Shown here one piece after another: positions 1 to 8,727 of a stretch of DNA of 46,060 nt. The stretch's first letter is position 1. Every line of letters begins with the position of its first letter. Origin of the DNA: Actinomycetota bacterium (GTDB lineage: Bacteria; Actinomycetota; Thermoleophilia; Solirubrobacterales; 70-9); NCBI GenBank assembly GCA_018268575.1, contig JAFDWF010000195.1, forward strand, positions 1-46,060. The letters run 5' to 3'. The translations under genes were made by a program, and so were the position numbers. The notes below the pieces were generated by a model that saw only the letters and a list, made by a program, of their open reading frames with translations, was not told where the DNA came from and did not search any database.

Positions 1-320
1 CGGTTGCGGGCGTCCTCGACGATCTCGTCGGCGGCGCGCTCGGCCTGTTTGGTGACCTCCTCGTCGGAGATCAGGCGGGCCTGCTGCTCGCGGGCCTCGC
101 GGACGATGCGCTCGGCCTCGCGTTTGGCCTCCGCCAGCATCTCCTGGCGCTCCTTGACGATCCAGCGGGCCTGCTTGATCTCCTCCGGGATCGTCGCGCG
201 CATCTGGTCGAGGAGGTCGTAGATCTCCTCGCGGTCGACACGCACCTGATCGGTCAGCGGGACCGGGCGGGCGTTGTGGACTACGTCGTCGAGTTTGTCT
301 ATGAGGACCAGGACGTCCAT
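1..320 (-). CDS. Coiled-coil DivIVA-like / ATP synthase b-like protein (3' end outside window)
   Basis: About 106 codons are readable before the frame runs off the left edge, so the C-terminus is missing. The start is an ATG at 318-320 that begins MDVLVLIDKLDD. From about residue 45 the sequence is very rich in Glu, Lys, Arg, Ala and Gln with heptad-like spacing, as expected for a long coiled coil. There is no signal peptide or membrane segment in the visible part. Actinobacteria commonly carry a protein of this kind, annotated as DivIVA-like or as resembling ATP synthase subunit b, next to coaD and rsmD, which is the context here. A structural or cell-envelope role is inferred only; no catalytic motif is visible. 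A TACGCT hexamer lies 7 nt before the start, so it probably has its own promoter rather than depending on coaD, 122 nt upstream. Confidence 0.7.
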   Translation of the reverse strand, partial: MDVLVLIDKLDDVVHNARPVPLTDQVRVDREEIYDLLDQMRATIPEEIKQARWIVKERQEMLAEAKREAERIVREAREQQARLISDEEVTKQAERAADEIVEDARN

Positions 321-327
321 GAATCGG

Positions 328-333
328 AGCGTA
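328..333 (-). promoter_or_regulatory. -10 hexamer TACGCT of the coiled-coil protein gene
   Basis: TACGCT reads on the minus strand and ends 7 nt before the ATG at 320. It fits TAnnnT placed so that transcription would begin at or next to the start codon, as for many other genes in this window. No convincing -35 element is visible. Confidence 0.45.
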
Positions 334-442
334 AGACTACGTGTATGCGGGGATTTTGGCCAAGAAAGCGTAAGCCTGGGCAAATTTGCAAGGAGATGCC
401 CAGGAAGGGACGAGCGAGAAGAAGCCTACCTTGCGCGGCGGC

Positions 443-939
<497 letters not shown>

Positions 940-943
<4 letters not shown>

Positions 944-1491
944 CGTGACTCGGCCCGCCCGTAGATCGAGACGTCGGCGGCGCCGTAGCGGCGTTGGCGC
1001 AGGCGCTCCAGCGAGGTGACCGACAGAGGATGCCGGGCGCCGCTCTCGACCACGGCGCGACCGTCGGCTGCCAGCACCCCGGGCAGGTGCGTGTCCAGTT
1101 CCAGGGCCACGAGGTCGGCGAGTCTATAGGGGGCATCGACGAAGACGAGGTCGTAGCGGGGCCCGTCCGGGGGGTCGGCGGCGCGGGCGAGCCAGGCCCC
1201 GGCCTCGGCCCGGATCAGTTCCGCGCGCCCGCCGAGCCCGAGGTGCTCGATGTTCCCGAGCGCGGGCCGGGTGTCGCGATCGACGAGGGTGGCGCGGGCG
1301 GCGCCGCGCGAGAGCGCCTCGATCGCCAGCGCCCCGGTGCCGCAGTAGAGGTCGAGGACTACGGCGCCGTCGATGCGGTCGGCGAGGGTCGAGAACACCG
1401 CCTCCCGCACCCGCTCGGAGGTCGGCCGCACCTTCCAGCCCTTGGGAGCGAGGAGGCGCTGCCCCTTGAACTCGCCCGCGATCACCCTCAT
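940..1491 (-). CDS. rsmD: 16S rRNA (guanine966-N2)-methyltransferase
   Basis: RsmD methylates G966 of 16S rRNA on the assembled small subunit, using S-adenosylmethionine. The 183-residue protein opens with MRVIAGEFKGQRL, the usual family start. The SAM-binding motif I is DLYCGTGAL at residues 47-55. The catalytic motif IV is DAPY at 119-122, where most members have DPPY or NPPF; the Ala for the first Pro is a mild variant and should not by itself abolish activity. The ATG is preceded by a purine-rich GGGGGTG. The gene lies 27 nt after recG and overlaps coaD by 4 nt. Confidence 0.93.
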
Positions 1492-1518
1492 GGCACCCCC
1501 ATCATCGACAAGATCGCC

Positions 1519-3789
1519 TTACAGCGGGATCGGGTCGGCGGCACCGGCGCCGAAGCGGCGGCGAGCGGCCTCGAGCAGGGGGCCGAGGGCGGGATCCTCC
1601 AGCGAGCCGTGCTCGCCCAACAGCCGCAGGACCTCCTCGCGGGCTTCGACCAGGGCGCGGCCGTCCTCGGGCAGCGAGGCGACGACGAAGCGCGGCAGGC
1701 CGCTCTGGCGGGTGCCGAGGATCTCCCCTTCGCCGCGCAGTTCGAGGTCGACCTCGGCCAGCTTGAAGCCGTCGCGGGTCTCCTCCACCGCGTGGAGGCG
1801 GCGGCGCGCCATCCCCCCCGCCTCGGCGGCGAAGAGGAGGCACTGCGAGGGATGCTCGCCGCGCCCGACCCGGCCGCGGAGCTGGTGCAGCTGGGAGACG
1901 CCGAAGCGCTCGGCCCCCTCGATCAGCATCACCGTCGCGTTCGGCACGTCGATGCCGACCTCGATCACGGTGGTCGCCACCAGCACGTCGGTCTCCCCCG
2001 CCGCGAACGCCCGCATCGCCTCGTTCTTCTCGTTCGAGTGCATCTGGCCGTGCAGCAGACCGACGGAGAAGTCCCGCAGCGGCCCGCGGCAAAGCCGCTC
2101 GGCCTCCTCCCCCGCCGCCTTGCCGGGCAGTTTCTCGGAGACCTCGACCAGCGGGCAGACGACGAAGGCCTGGCGGCCCTCGCGGAGGCGCTTGCGCAGG
2201 AACTCGTAGGCGACCTCGCGATCGTCCTCGCCGACCACTCTGGTCGTTACCGGTTTGCGCCCCGCGGGGAGCTCGTGCAGGGCCGTCGTGTCGAGGTCGC
2301 CGTAGGCGGTCAGCGACAGCGTCCGCGGGATCGGCGTCGCGGTCATGTGGAGGACGTGCGGGGCCATCCCCTCGACCCCCTTCGAGTCGAGCGCGCGCCG
2401 CTGCTCGACCCCGAAGCGGTGCTGCTCGTCGACCACGCAGAGGCCGAGGCGGGCGAAGCGGACGGTCGGCTCGATCAGCGCGTGGGTGCCCAGGATCAGT
2501 CCCAGCTCGCCGGAGGCGAGCTGGTTCAAGGCGCGCCGACGGATGGGGGCCGCGGTCGCGCCGGTGAGGAGCGCGAACGGCGTCGCCTCTTCGGCGAGCA
2601 GCCTCCCCAGCGTGATCGCGTGCTGCTCGGCCAGCGTCTCGGTCGGCGCCATCAGCGCCGCCTGGTACCCCGCTTCAAGCGCCCGCAGCATCGCGTAGAC
2701 GGCGACCACGGTCTTCCCCGACCCGACCTCCCCCATCAAGAGGCGCTGCATCGGCTCGCCCGAGTCGAGGTCGCGGTCGATGTCGGCGAAGGCGGCGCGC
2801 TGATCGGCGGTGGGGGCGAAGGGCAGCGAGGCGAGCCAGCGCTCCACGGTCGAACCGGGCTTCCCGAAGCGCGGCGCCGGGCGGGCGCGTCGGTGGGTCC
2901 GCTTGCGGGTCGCCAGGAGCGCTTGATGGAGGAACAGCTCTTCGAAGCCGAGGCGCCGCCGGGCATCTTCCAGTTCCTCGACAGATTCGGGGAAGTGCGC
3001 CGCGCGGATCGCCGACCCGACGCTTCCAAGCCGCCGCTTAGCCTGCAGGGCAGCCGGCAATCCCTCAATCGCGTTCGGAGCCAACTTCACCGCCTGCTCG
3101 GCCCATTCACGAATCTTCCTCGGCGGCAGATCCTCGGTCGCCGGATGCACGGGGACGAAGGACCCGCCGCCAGGCCGCTCCGCCCCCTCCGGCGGGTGAC
3201 CCCGATCATGAGGGCGAGAACGTATACCTCGCTCGCAGTCCTCATGATCGGGGGCAGGACCCGCCGGCCGGGGCGCATCAGCCCTTTCCCCCGCGGGCCT
3301 GACGAGCTCCCATTCCTGCACCGCCAGGCCTTTCGGGCTCCGCTTCCCCGTGATCACGATCTGGGAGCCCTTTTCGAGCTTGCCGCTGATCCAAGGTTGG
3401 TTGAACCAAGTAGCCCTGACGTGGTCGGTCCCGTCGCCGACTTTGACGCCGACCATCGTGAGCTTCCCTCGCCGGAACGGGCGCGGAGGGGTTCCCATCA
3501 CCGTCACCAGGACGGTGCCGGTTTCGCCGGGCTCGAGCGACTCCAGCGGACGGATCTGGCGATCGCGATGGCTGCGGGGGAAGCGATAGAGCAGATCACC
3601 GACCGTCGCGATCCCGGCGCTCCTGGCCGCCTCGGCAAGTTTCGGGCCCACGCCGTCGAGCGCCTCGAGCCCCACCTCGAGCACGCTCGGACGCGGCCAG
3701 TGGATGCCGGCATCCAGCAATTCGGCGCGGCTCGGCTCGCCGATCCCGGCGAAGCCGCGCACCGCTACTGCGCCGCCAGCAGCCACCAC
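1519..3789 (-). CDS. recG: ATP-dependent DNA helicase RecG with an in-frame palindromic insert
   Basis: RecG reverses stalled replication forks and migrates Holliday junctions. The 756 residues contain an N-terminal wedge/OB region (about 70-170), Walker A GEVGSGKT at 353-360, the DEQH box at 454-457, the HMTATPIPRTL helicase motif after it and the QLRGRVGRG motif VI towards the C-terminus. The GTG at 3787-3789 is chosen because GAGGGGGG precedes it; GTG at 3762 is an alternative that avoids most of the 25-nt overlap with the upstream fakA-like gene. Residues about 175-200 (PAGPAPDHEDCERGIRSRPH and following) are low-complexity and are encoded by a DNA inverted repeat (3191-3265) inside the region where the OB domain should continue. 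The reading frame stays open, so the helicase is probably functional. Confidence 0.95.
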   Translation of the reverse strand: MVAAGGAVAVRGFAGIGEPSRAELLDAGIHWPRPSVLEVGLEALDGVGPKLAEAARSAGIATVGDLLYRFPRSHRDRQIRPLESLEPGETGTVLVTVMGTPPRPFRRGKLTMVGVKVGDGTDHVRATWFNQPWISGKLEKGSQIVITGKRSPKGLAVQEWELVRPAGERADAPRPAGPAPDHEDCERGIRSRPHDRGHPPEGAERPGGGSFVPVHPATEDLPPRKIREWAEQAVKLAPNAIEGLPAALQAKRRLGSVGSAIRAAHFPESVEELEDARRRLGFEELFLHQALLATRKRTHRRARPAPRFGKPGSTVERWLASLPFAPTADQRAAFADIDRDLDSGEPMQRLLMGEVGSGKTVVAVYAMLRALEAGYQAALMAPTETLAEQHAITLGRLLAEEATPFALLTGATAAPIRRRALNQLASGELGLILGTHALIEPTVRFARLGLCVVDEQHRFGVEQRRALDSKGVEGMAPHVLHMTATPIPRTLSLTAYGDLDTTALHELPAGRKPVTTRVVGEDDREVAYEFLRKRLREGRQAFVVCPLVEVSEKLPGKAAGEEAERLCRGPLRDFSVGLLHGQMHSNEKNEAMRAFAAGETDVLVATTVIEVGIDVPNATVMLIEGAERFGVSQLHQLRGRVGRGEHPSQCLLFAAEAGGMARRRLHAVEETRDGFKLAEVDLELRGEGEILGTRQSGLPRFVVASLPEDGRALVEAREEVLRLLGEHGSLEDPALGPLLEAARRRFGAGAADPIPL
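3191..3265. repeat. Palindromic element inside recG
   Basis: Nested inverted repeats are centred on GTATAC (3222-3227). The arms are GGCGGGT/ACCCGCC (3191-3197 with 3259-3265), CCCGATCATGAG/CTCATGATCGGG (3201-3212 with 3241-3252, 12 of 12 paired) and GCGAG/CTCGC (3214-3218 with 3228-3232). The element lies entirely within the coding sequence and encodes a hydrophilic stretch with no counterpart in typical RecG. It resembles in principle the in-frame palindromic elements described in Rickettsia, but no sequence relationship is claimed. Confidence 0.75.
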
Positions 3790-5396
3790 CAGCTCGGCTG
3801 ACCCCCCTCGTGCTTCTCCAGCTCGACCCCCTCGGGCACGTGGGCGTCGACCTGGTCGAGCGGGATCGGGGCGTCGGAGCCGCCGATCACGGTGACGATC
3901 TCGGCCTCGGCGGCGAGCACCTCGACCGTCGCCAGGAGGGTCGACCCGGCCCCGCCCCAGGCGACGATCTCGCCGTCGGCGAAGCCGACCGCGTCGCCGC
4001 GCTTGAACCGTCCCTGGGCGTCGTCGCGGGCCGCCGGGGCGATGCCGCCGGTGGCGACGTCCTCCAGCGCCGCCTCCAGGCGCGCGGCGTTCTCGTCGAG
4101 CGCCGCCGCCGGGTCGAGCTCGACCAGTGCCAGGAGGCTCGCCTGCTGGGAGGTCGCGGGCACCACCCGGGCGGGCTTCTCCGAGAGCCCGCAGGCGCGC
4201 TCCGCCGCCATGATCACGTTCGCGGAGCTCGGCAGCACCAGCACTTCCTCCGCCGCCGCGCCGTGGATCCCGGCGAGCAGCTCCGAGGTCGAGGGGTTGA
4301 GCGTCTCGCCGCCCGGCACGACGTCGGCGCCGAGCCCGGCGAAGAGGCGCTCGAGCCCCTCCCCCGCCGCCACCGCGACCACGCCGGTGCGCGCGGTCGC
4401 CAGGCGCGCGTCGCGTTCGGCGACCTGCTGGCGCATGTCGGCGACGTCGACGTTGATCACCTCGCCGAGCCCCTCGAAGAGCTCCATCGCCGCCTCTGGC
4501 CGGTCGGTGTGGACGTGGACCTTCAGCGTCGCTTCGTCGCCGACCACGAGGACCGAGTCGCCGAGCGCCTCGAGCCGCGGCAGCACCGCGCGGTCGTCGA
4601 GCCCGGAGCCGGAGACGATGAAGTTGGTGCAGTAGCGATAACGGCTGTCCTCGTGGTGGGGCCGGGTCAGCCGCGGCGGCTCGCGGTGGGCGATCTCGGG
4701 CGGCGCCGCGCCGTCCCCGCGCAGGCCGGCGACGATCCCGGCCATGATCAGGACGAGGCCGTGGCCGCCCGCGTCGACGACGCCCGACTCGCGCAGCACC
4801 TCGAGCTGCTCCGGCGTCCGCGCCACCGCCCGCTCGCCGTCGGCGATCGCCCGCTCCAGGACCTCGGCGAGGATCGCGTCCTGCTGGGCTTCGGAGACGT
4901 CGTCCCCGAGCCGCTGCTTGTCGGCCGAGAGGTGGGCGAGCTGGCGGGTCAGCGAGTGGGCCATCTCGCGGAAGACGGTCAGCATCGTCCCCTCGGCGGG
5001 CTCGCGGACCGAGTCGTAGGCGGCGTCGGCGGCGGAGGCAAAGGCGGCGGCGACCAAGAGCGGGTCGACCAGCTCACCCGGCCGCGAGGCGAGCTCCTCG
5101 GCCGCCCCGCGGACGATCTGGGAGAGGATCACGCCGGAGTTGCCGCGCGCCCCCATCAGCGCCGCCCGCGCCAGGGTCTGCACCAGCACCGCGCGGCCGA
5201 CCTCGTCGACCGACTCGTCGTCGACCCGGTCGAGCTCCTCCAGCACCGCGCGCAGCGTCATCGCCATGTTGTCCCCGGTGTCGCCGTCGGCGACCGGGAA
5301 GACGTTGAGGTCGTTCACCTCCTGCCGACGCGCCTCCAGCGAGGCGAGCGCAGAACTGACGACCCGTCGGAAGCGGGCAATCGATGGATCGGGCAT
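3765..5396 (-). CDS. DhaL-domain fatty acid kinase-like protein (FakA/YloV family)
   Basis: In Firmicutes FakA phosphorylates fatty acids bound to a FakB partner; the actinobacterial relatives are usually annotated DAK2 domain-containing or YloV-like. The N-terminal DhaL-type kinase domain occupies about residues 10-210 and carries the signature NVFPVADGDTGDNM at 31-44, whose aspartates bind Mg-ATP, plus GARGNSGVILSQ and GVVDAGGHG. The C-terminal half (about 255-543) matches the FakA C-terminal region, with a CTNFIVSG motif and KVHVHTDRP. The 543-residue length is typical. No fakB/degV gene is visible in the window, so the substrate is uncertain. It is the first gene of a run continuing into recG, a pairing seen in many Gram-positive genomes. 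A TAGGTT hexamer 9 nt before the ATG suggests a nearly leaderless start. Confidence 0.85.
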   Translation of the reverse strand: MPDPSIARFRRVVSSALASLEARRQEVNDLNVFPVADGDTGDNMAMTLRAVLEELDRVDDESVDEVGRAVLVQTLARAALMGARGNSGVILSQIVRGAAEELASRPGELVDPLLVAAAFASAADAAYDSVREPAEGTMLTVFREMAHSLTRQLAHLSADKQRLGDDVSEAQQDAILAEVLERAIADGERAVARTPEQLEVLRESGVVDAGGHGLVLIMAGIVAGLRGDGAAPPEIAHREPPRLTRPHHEDSRYRYCTNFIVSGSGLDDRAVLPRLEALGDSVLVVGDEATLKVHVHTDRPEAAMELFEGLGEVINVDVADMRQQVAERDARLATARTGVVAVAAGEGLERLFAGLGADVVPGGETLNPSTSELLAGIHGAAAEEVLVLPSSANVIMAAERACGLSEKPARVVPATSQQASLLALVELDPAAALDENAARLEAALEDVATGGIAPAARDDAQGRFKRGDAVGFADGEIVAWGGAGSTLLATVEVLAAEAEIVTVIGGSDAPIPLDQVDAHVPEGVELEKHEGGQPSWWWLLAAQ

Positions 5397-5405
5397 GCGG
5401 CGTTA

Positions 5406-5411
5406 AACCTA
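5406..5411 (-). promoter_or_regulatory. -10 hexamer TAGGTT of the fakA-like gene
   Basis: TAGGTT on the minus strand ends 9 nt before the ATG at 5396. No ribosome binding site lies between, which favours a leaderless or nearly leaderless transcript. Confidence 0.4.
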
Positions 5412-5513
5412 GCCACCGGCGACGACGAGCGCCGAAAGCGCACGTTTGGAGAAGACAGCCCACCGGCGGGCCTCGTAGGGTCGACACCGCCGCAATGAGC
5501 AGTATTTTCACTC

Positions 5514-5533
5514 CCTCCACCCACGGGTGGAGG
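5514..5533. promoter_or_regulatory. 9-bp inverted repeat between divergent fakA-like and MMPL genes
   Basis: CCTCCACCC and GGGTGGAGG are separated by AC, forming a nearly continuous palindrome in the 246-bp divergent intergenic region. It lies about 55 bp upstream of a possible MMPL -10 (TAGCCT, 5589-5594). It could be an operator for a dimeric regulator of the exporter, but no regulator gene is adjacent. Nothing else convincing was seen in this intergenic region. Confidence 0.4.
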
Positions 5534-5642
5534 AGCATCCCGACACGATTTCCCCCCAGGGGCCGATGAAAGGTCCCGTCGATCGCCCTAGCCTCGTCCA
5601 CGAACCTGAGGCGACCCCGAGCACCCGTCACGAAGGAGAACA

Positions 5643-7829
5643 ATGCGTCGCTTTGCCACCTGGACCACCGGCCACCGGAAGACGGTGATCTTCGGCTGGA
5701 TCATCGCCCTGATCGCAATGGTGATGATCGCCGGAGCGGCAGGCGCCAACTACTCCGAAGAATTCAAACTTCCGGCCTCGGACTCGACCGCGGCCTACGA
5801 ACTGCTGGAAAACAACTTCCCGCAGCAATCGGGTGGCACCGCGACGATCGTCTGGAGGGCCGAAAACGGCGTCGAATCGCCCGCGGTCCGGAAGAAGATG
5901 GAAGGCGTCTTCAAAGAGGTCGAAGAACAGCCTCACGTGACCGAAGTCGCCAGCCCCTACAAGGGCGGCGGTGGCGCCGGCGCGATCTCCGAAGACGGCA
6001 AGATCGCCTACGCGACGATCCAGTACGACGTCCAGGGCAACAAGCTGAACAAGGACAACACGCGGAAGATCATCGATACCGCCCAAGCCGCGAGCGGCAA
6101 CGGGCTCGACGTGCAACTCGGCGGCCAGCCGATCGAAGAAGCCAAAGAAGAAACCGGCGACGCCTCGTTCGGGATCGGCCTGCTGGCGGCGATCATCATC
6201 CTGCTGATCGCCTTCGGCTCGGTGGTCGCGATGGGGCTGCCGATCATCACCGCGCTGTTCTCGCTCGGGGTCGGGCTCAGCCTCGTCACCCTGGCGACCT
6301 ACGTGCTGAAGACGGCCAACTTCGCCCCGGTGCTGGCGGCGATGATCGGACTCGGCGTCGGCATCGACTACGCGCTCTTCATCGTCACCCGGTTCAGGAA
6401 CAACCTCGACGAGGGCCTGGAGCCCCGCGACGCGGCGATCCGGGCCGTCGACACCGCGGGCCGCGCCGTGCTCTTCGCGGGCACCACGGTGATCATCGCC
6501 CTGATGGGGATGTTCCTGCTGAACATCACCTTCCTCTACGGCGTCGCCGTCGCCGCCGCGCTCTCGGTGCTGCTGACGATGATCGGCGCCCTGACCCTGC
6601 TGCCGGCGCTGCTCACCTGGGTCGGCCACCGGGTCAACAAGTGGAAGATTCCGGGGCTCGCCGGCGGCCGCAACACGATGCGTGAAGACACCCACTGGTA
6701 CGCCTGGAGCCGCTGGGTCCAGAAGCGGCCGTGGACGGCGGCGATCGTCTCCGGCGCCTTGCTGCTGCTGCTCTGCGCCCCCGCCCTGTCGCTGCGCCTC
6801 GGCGTCAACGACGCGGGCACCAACCCGAAGGGCCAGACGACGCGCGAAGCCTACGACCTGCTCGCCGAAGGCTTCGGCCCCGGCTTCAACGGGCCGCTGA
6901 CGATGGTCGCGAAGCTGCCCAGCTCGGGCAAGACCGAAGGGATCGAAACCCTCTGCAAGCAGCTCGAAAGCGAAGAAGGGGTCGCCTCGGTCACCGACGT
7001 CACCTTCAACCAAAAGAAGTCGGTGGGCCTCTGCCAGGTCTACCCGACCACCTCGCCGCAGAGCGCCGACACGACCTCGCTGCTCAACCACATCCGCAGC
7101 GACGTGATCCCGCCGATCGAATCGAAGACGGGAGCGGTCCTCCACGTCGGTGGCATCACCGCGGTCTTCGAGGACTTCGGCGACGCGATCTCGGAAAAGC
7201 TGCCGCTCTTCATCGGCGTCGTGATCCTGCTCTCGGCGATCCTGCTGATGGCGGTGTTCCGCTCGGTCCTGGTGCCGCTGAAGGCGATCCTGATGAACCT
7301 GCTGTCGATCGGCGCCGCCTTCGGCATCGTCGTCGCCGTGTTCCAGAACGGTTGGGGGGCGAGCGTGATCGGGGTCGACCAGACCGGCCCGATCATCGCC
7401 TTCTTCCCGATCTTCCTGTTCTCGATCGTGTTCGGGCTCTCAATGGACTACGAGGTGTTCCTGATGTCCCGCATCCACGAGGAGTGGGAGCACAAAAAGG
7501 ACGCCTCGGAAGCGGTCACCCGCGGCCTCGCCCTGACCGGGCGGGTGATCACGGCGGCGGCGGCGATCATGATCACCGTCTTCGCCTCGTTCATGCTCAC
7601 CGAGGAACGGATCACGAAGCTGTTCGGGCTCGGACTCGCCTCGGCGGTCCTGGTCGACGCGCTGATCATCCGCTCGGTCCTGGTCCCGGCGATCATGCAG
7701 CTGTTCGGCAAGAAAGCCTGGTGGATGCCGGAGTGGCTAGGCCGGATCCTGCCGAACCTGGCCGTCGACCCGCCCGACACGCCCCACGACGGCGCCAGCA
7801 AACCGGCCGTCGCCACCGAGAGCGAGTAG
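5643..7829 (+). CDS. MMPL/RND-family transporter
   Basis: Members of this inner-membrane family export lipids, siderophores or drugs using the proton gradient. The 728-residue protein has the expected two-fold layout: one TM helix near 13-33, an extracytoplasmic porter loop (about 36-172), a cluster of TM helices (about 175-330), then the same plan again (TM near 366-385, loop 386-518, TM cluster 519-700). The proton-relay positions of the family appear in GLGVGIDYALF (Asp242-Tyr243) and GLSMDYEVF (Asp602-Tyr603). A clear Shine-Dalgarno GAAGGAG precedes the ATG, unlike most genes here. The first half uses GAA much more than GAG for glutamate, unlike the neighbours, which may reflect different expression or transfer. 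The substrate cannot be told from the sequence. Confidence 0.93.
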   Translation: MRRFATWTTGHRKTVIFGWIIALIAMVMIAGAAGANYSEEFKLPASDSTAAYELLENNFPQQSGGTATIVWRAENGVESPAVRKKMEGVFKEVEEQPHVTEVASPYKGGGGAGAISEDGKIAYATIQYDVQGNKLNKDNTRKIIDTAQAASGNGLDVQLGGQPIEEAKEETGDASFGIGLLAAIIILLIAFGSVVAMGLPIITALFSLGVGLSLVTLATYVLKTANFAPVLAAMIGLGVGIDYALFIVTRFRNNLDEGLEPRDAAIRAVDTAGRAVLFAGTTVIIALMGMFLLNITFLYGVAVAAALSVLLTMIGALTLLPALLTWVGHRVNKWKIPGLAGGRNTMREDTHWYAWSRWVQKRPWTAAIVSGALLLLLCAPALSLRLGVNDAGTNPKGQTTREAYDLLAEGFGPGFNGPLTMVAKLPSSGKTEGIETLCKQLESEEGVASVTDVTFNQKKSVGLCQVYPTTSPQSADTTSLLNHIRSDVIPPIESKTGAVLHVGGITAVFEDFGDAISEKLPLFIGVVILLSAILLMAVFRSVLVPLKAILMNLLSIGAAFGIVVAVFQNGWGASVIGVDQTGPIIAFFPIFLFSIVFGLSMDYEVFLMSRIHEEWEHKKDASEAVTRGLALTGRVITAAAAIMITVFASFMLTEERITKLFGLGLASAVLVDALIIRSVLVPAIMQLFGKKAWWMPEWLGRILPNLAVDPPDTPHDGASKPAVATESE

Positions 7830-7845
7830 TCCACCGCAAGCCGAC

Positions 7846-7886
7846 CGTCTGCATTTACCCCTTCTCAGAGTGGGTAAATGCAGACG
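7846..7886 (+). terminator. 15-bp stem-loop downstream of the MMPL gene
   Basis: CGTCTGCATTTACCC (7846-7860) is perfectly complementary to GGGTAAATGCAGACG (7872-7886) across an 11-nt loop. It begins 17 nt after the MMPL stop codon. There is no T-run, so if it terminates transcription it does so as a U-tract-free hairpin. The arms are less GC-rich than the surrounding DNA. Confidence 0.6.
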
Positions 7887-7905
7887 CTACGCCCTCAAGC
7901 ACGAC

Positions 7906-8026
7906 CTGAGGGGGCGTGGGCCAGCCTCGCAAGGACGCAGGGAAATGAGGTGAGGGGAGCGCACTCCAGTGCGTAACCCGAACCGAATGACCGAGGACGC
8001 CGCGAGGCGCCCCCACGCCCTCTCAG
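7906..8026. repeat. Structured repeat, copy A (GGACGC core)
   Basis: The outer arms CTGAG-GGGGCGT-GGG (7906-7920) and CCC-ACGCCCT-CTCAG (8012-8026) pair with one G.T. An inner stem GCCTCGC/GCGAGGC (8002-8008 on the 3' side) follows, then the conserved motifs AAGGACGCAGGGA (from 7931) and ACCGAGGACGC (to 8000) facing each other, then a hairpin CGCAC-TCCA-GTGCG (7960-7973). The 3' arm overlaps the rpmB stop codon. Copies B and C share the motifs and the fold but not the outer arm sequence. Confidence 0.75.
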
Positions 8027-8214
8027 GCGGCCTTGACGACCTTGTTGGACTTCAGGCAACGAGTGCAGACGTAGGCGCGGAGCGGGCGACCGTTCTCCTG
8101 GATCCGGACCTTCTGCAGGTTCGGCTCGAAGCGGCGCTTCGTCGCGACCATCGAGTGGCTGCGGGACTGACCGAATCCCGGTTTCTTGCCGCAGCTGTGA
8201 CATACCTTCGCCAT
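8023..8214 (-). CDS. rpmB: 50S ribosomal protein L28 (zinc-type)
   Basis: L28 is a small basic protein of the large ribosomal subunit. The 63-residue sequence has the family opening (CHSCGKKPGFGQSRSHSM) and FEPNLQKVRI in the middle. It keeps the zinc-binding pairs Cys5-Cys8 and Cys50-Cys53, so it is the zinc-containing (C+) form, which is replaced by a cysteine-free paralogue under zinc starvation in some actinobacteria; no such paralogue is in the window. The gene follows ribH by 21 nt. A TACCAT hexamer 10 nt before the ATG may give it its own promoter. Its stop codon lies in the arm of structured repeat A. Confidence 0.97.
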   Translation of the reverse strand: MAKVCHSCGKKPGFGQSRSHSMVATKRRFEPNLQKVRIQENGRPLRAYVCTRCLKSNKVVKAA

Positions 8215-8224
8215 TGGACGCGGG

Positions 8225-8230
8225 ATGGTA
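8225..8230 (-). promoter_or_regulatory. -10 hexamer TACCAT of rpmB
   Basis: TACCAT on the minus strand lies 10 nt before the rpmB ATG, between ribH and rpmB. The spacing is the longest of the TAnnnT sites listed here, so this is one of the weaker calls. Confidence 0.3.
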
Positions 8231-8235
8231 CCGAG

Positions 8236-8727
8236 TCAGGCGAGCTGGCGCTTCAGCAGCGCCATCCGCGCAACGGTGAGGGCCGCGTTGCGGCCCTGGT
8301 CGCGCTTGTCGCCGCCCGAGCGGGCGAGCGCCTGCTCCATGTTGTCGCAGGTGATCACGCCAAAGGCGCAGGGCACGCCGCTTGCCAGCTGGACGTCCTG
8401 GATCCCCCGCGCCGACTCGGCGCAGACGAAGTCGAAGTGCTCGGTCTCACCGCGAATCACGACGCCGAGGCAGGCGACCCCGGCGACCCGACCTGCCTCG
8501 GCCAGAGCCTTGGCGGCGAAGGGAAGCTCGTAGGCGCCGGGCACCGAGTGGTGCTCGACCTTGTCGGCGCTCACCCCGGCGAGCGCGAAGCCCGCGTCGG
8601 CCCCCGCTTCCAGCCGCCGCGCAAGGTCCTCGTAGAAGCGCCCGACGACGACGGCGAAGCGCAGCGGCGCCAGCACCTCGCGCTCGGCCTCCTCGAAGCG
8701 CTCGAGGAACGCCCCGCCCTCAGCCAT
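8236..8727 (-). CDS. ribH: 6,7-dimethyl-8-ribityllumazine synthase
   Basis: RibH condenses the RibB product 3,4-dihydroxy-2-butanone 4-phosphate with 5-amino-6-ribitylaminouracil to form lumazine. The start is the ATG at 8725-8727 ([11 protein letters not shown]); the frame is open further upstream but that part is out-of-frame ribBA. The 163-residue protein contains [14 protein letters not shown] at about 62-75 and [13 protein letters not shown] at 88-100, where His97 is the expected proton-transfer residue. It overlaps the end of ribBA by 8 nt and is the last riboflavin gene of the operon. Confidence 0.97.
   Translation of the reverse strand: MAEGGAFLERFEEAEREVLAPLRFAVVVGRFYEDLARRLEAGADAGFALAGVSADKVEHHSVPGAYELPFAAKALAEAGRVAGVACLGVVIRGETEHFDFVCAESARGIQDVQLASGVPCAFGVITCDNMEQALARSGGDKRDQGRNAALTVARMALLKRQLA

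Noticed and set aside
994..3801. 935-codon open frame on the plus strand opposite recG and rsmD
   Set aside because: It is an antisense shadow produced by GC-rich third codon positions; its translation is rich in Arg/Gly/Ala/Pro without domains, while the minus strand encodes full RecG and RsmD.
3810..5498. 562-codon plus-strand frame opposite the fakA-like gene
   Set aside because: Low-complexity His/Asp/Arg/Leu translation typical of antisense frames; no motif, and the minus strand encodes a complete kinase.
8012..8280. FMN riboswitch or attenuator in the riboflavin region
   Set aside because: No RFN-element consensus near ribD, ribH or rpmB; the gaps in the operon are overlaps or 21 nt and the ribD upstream gap is 70 bp.
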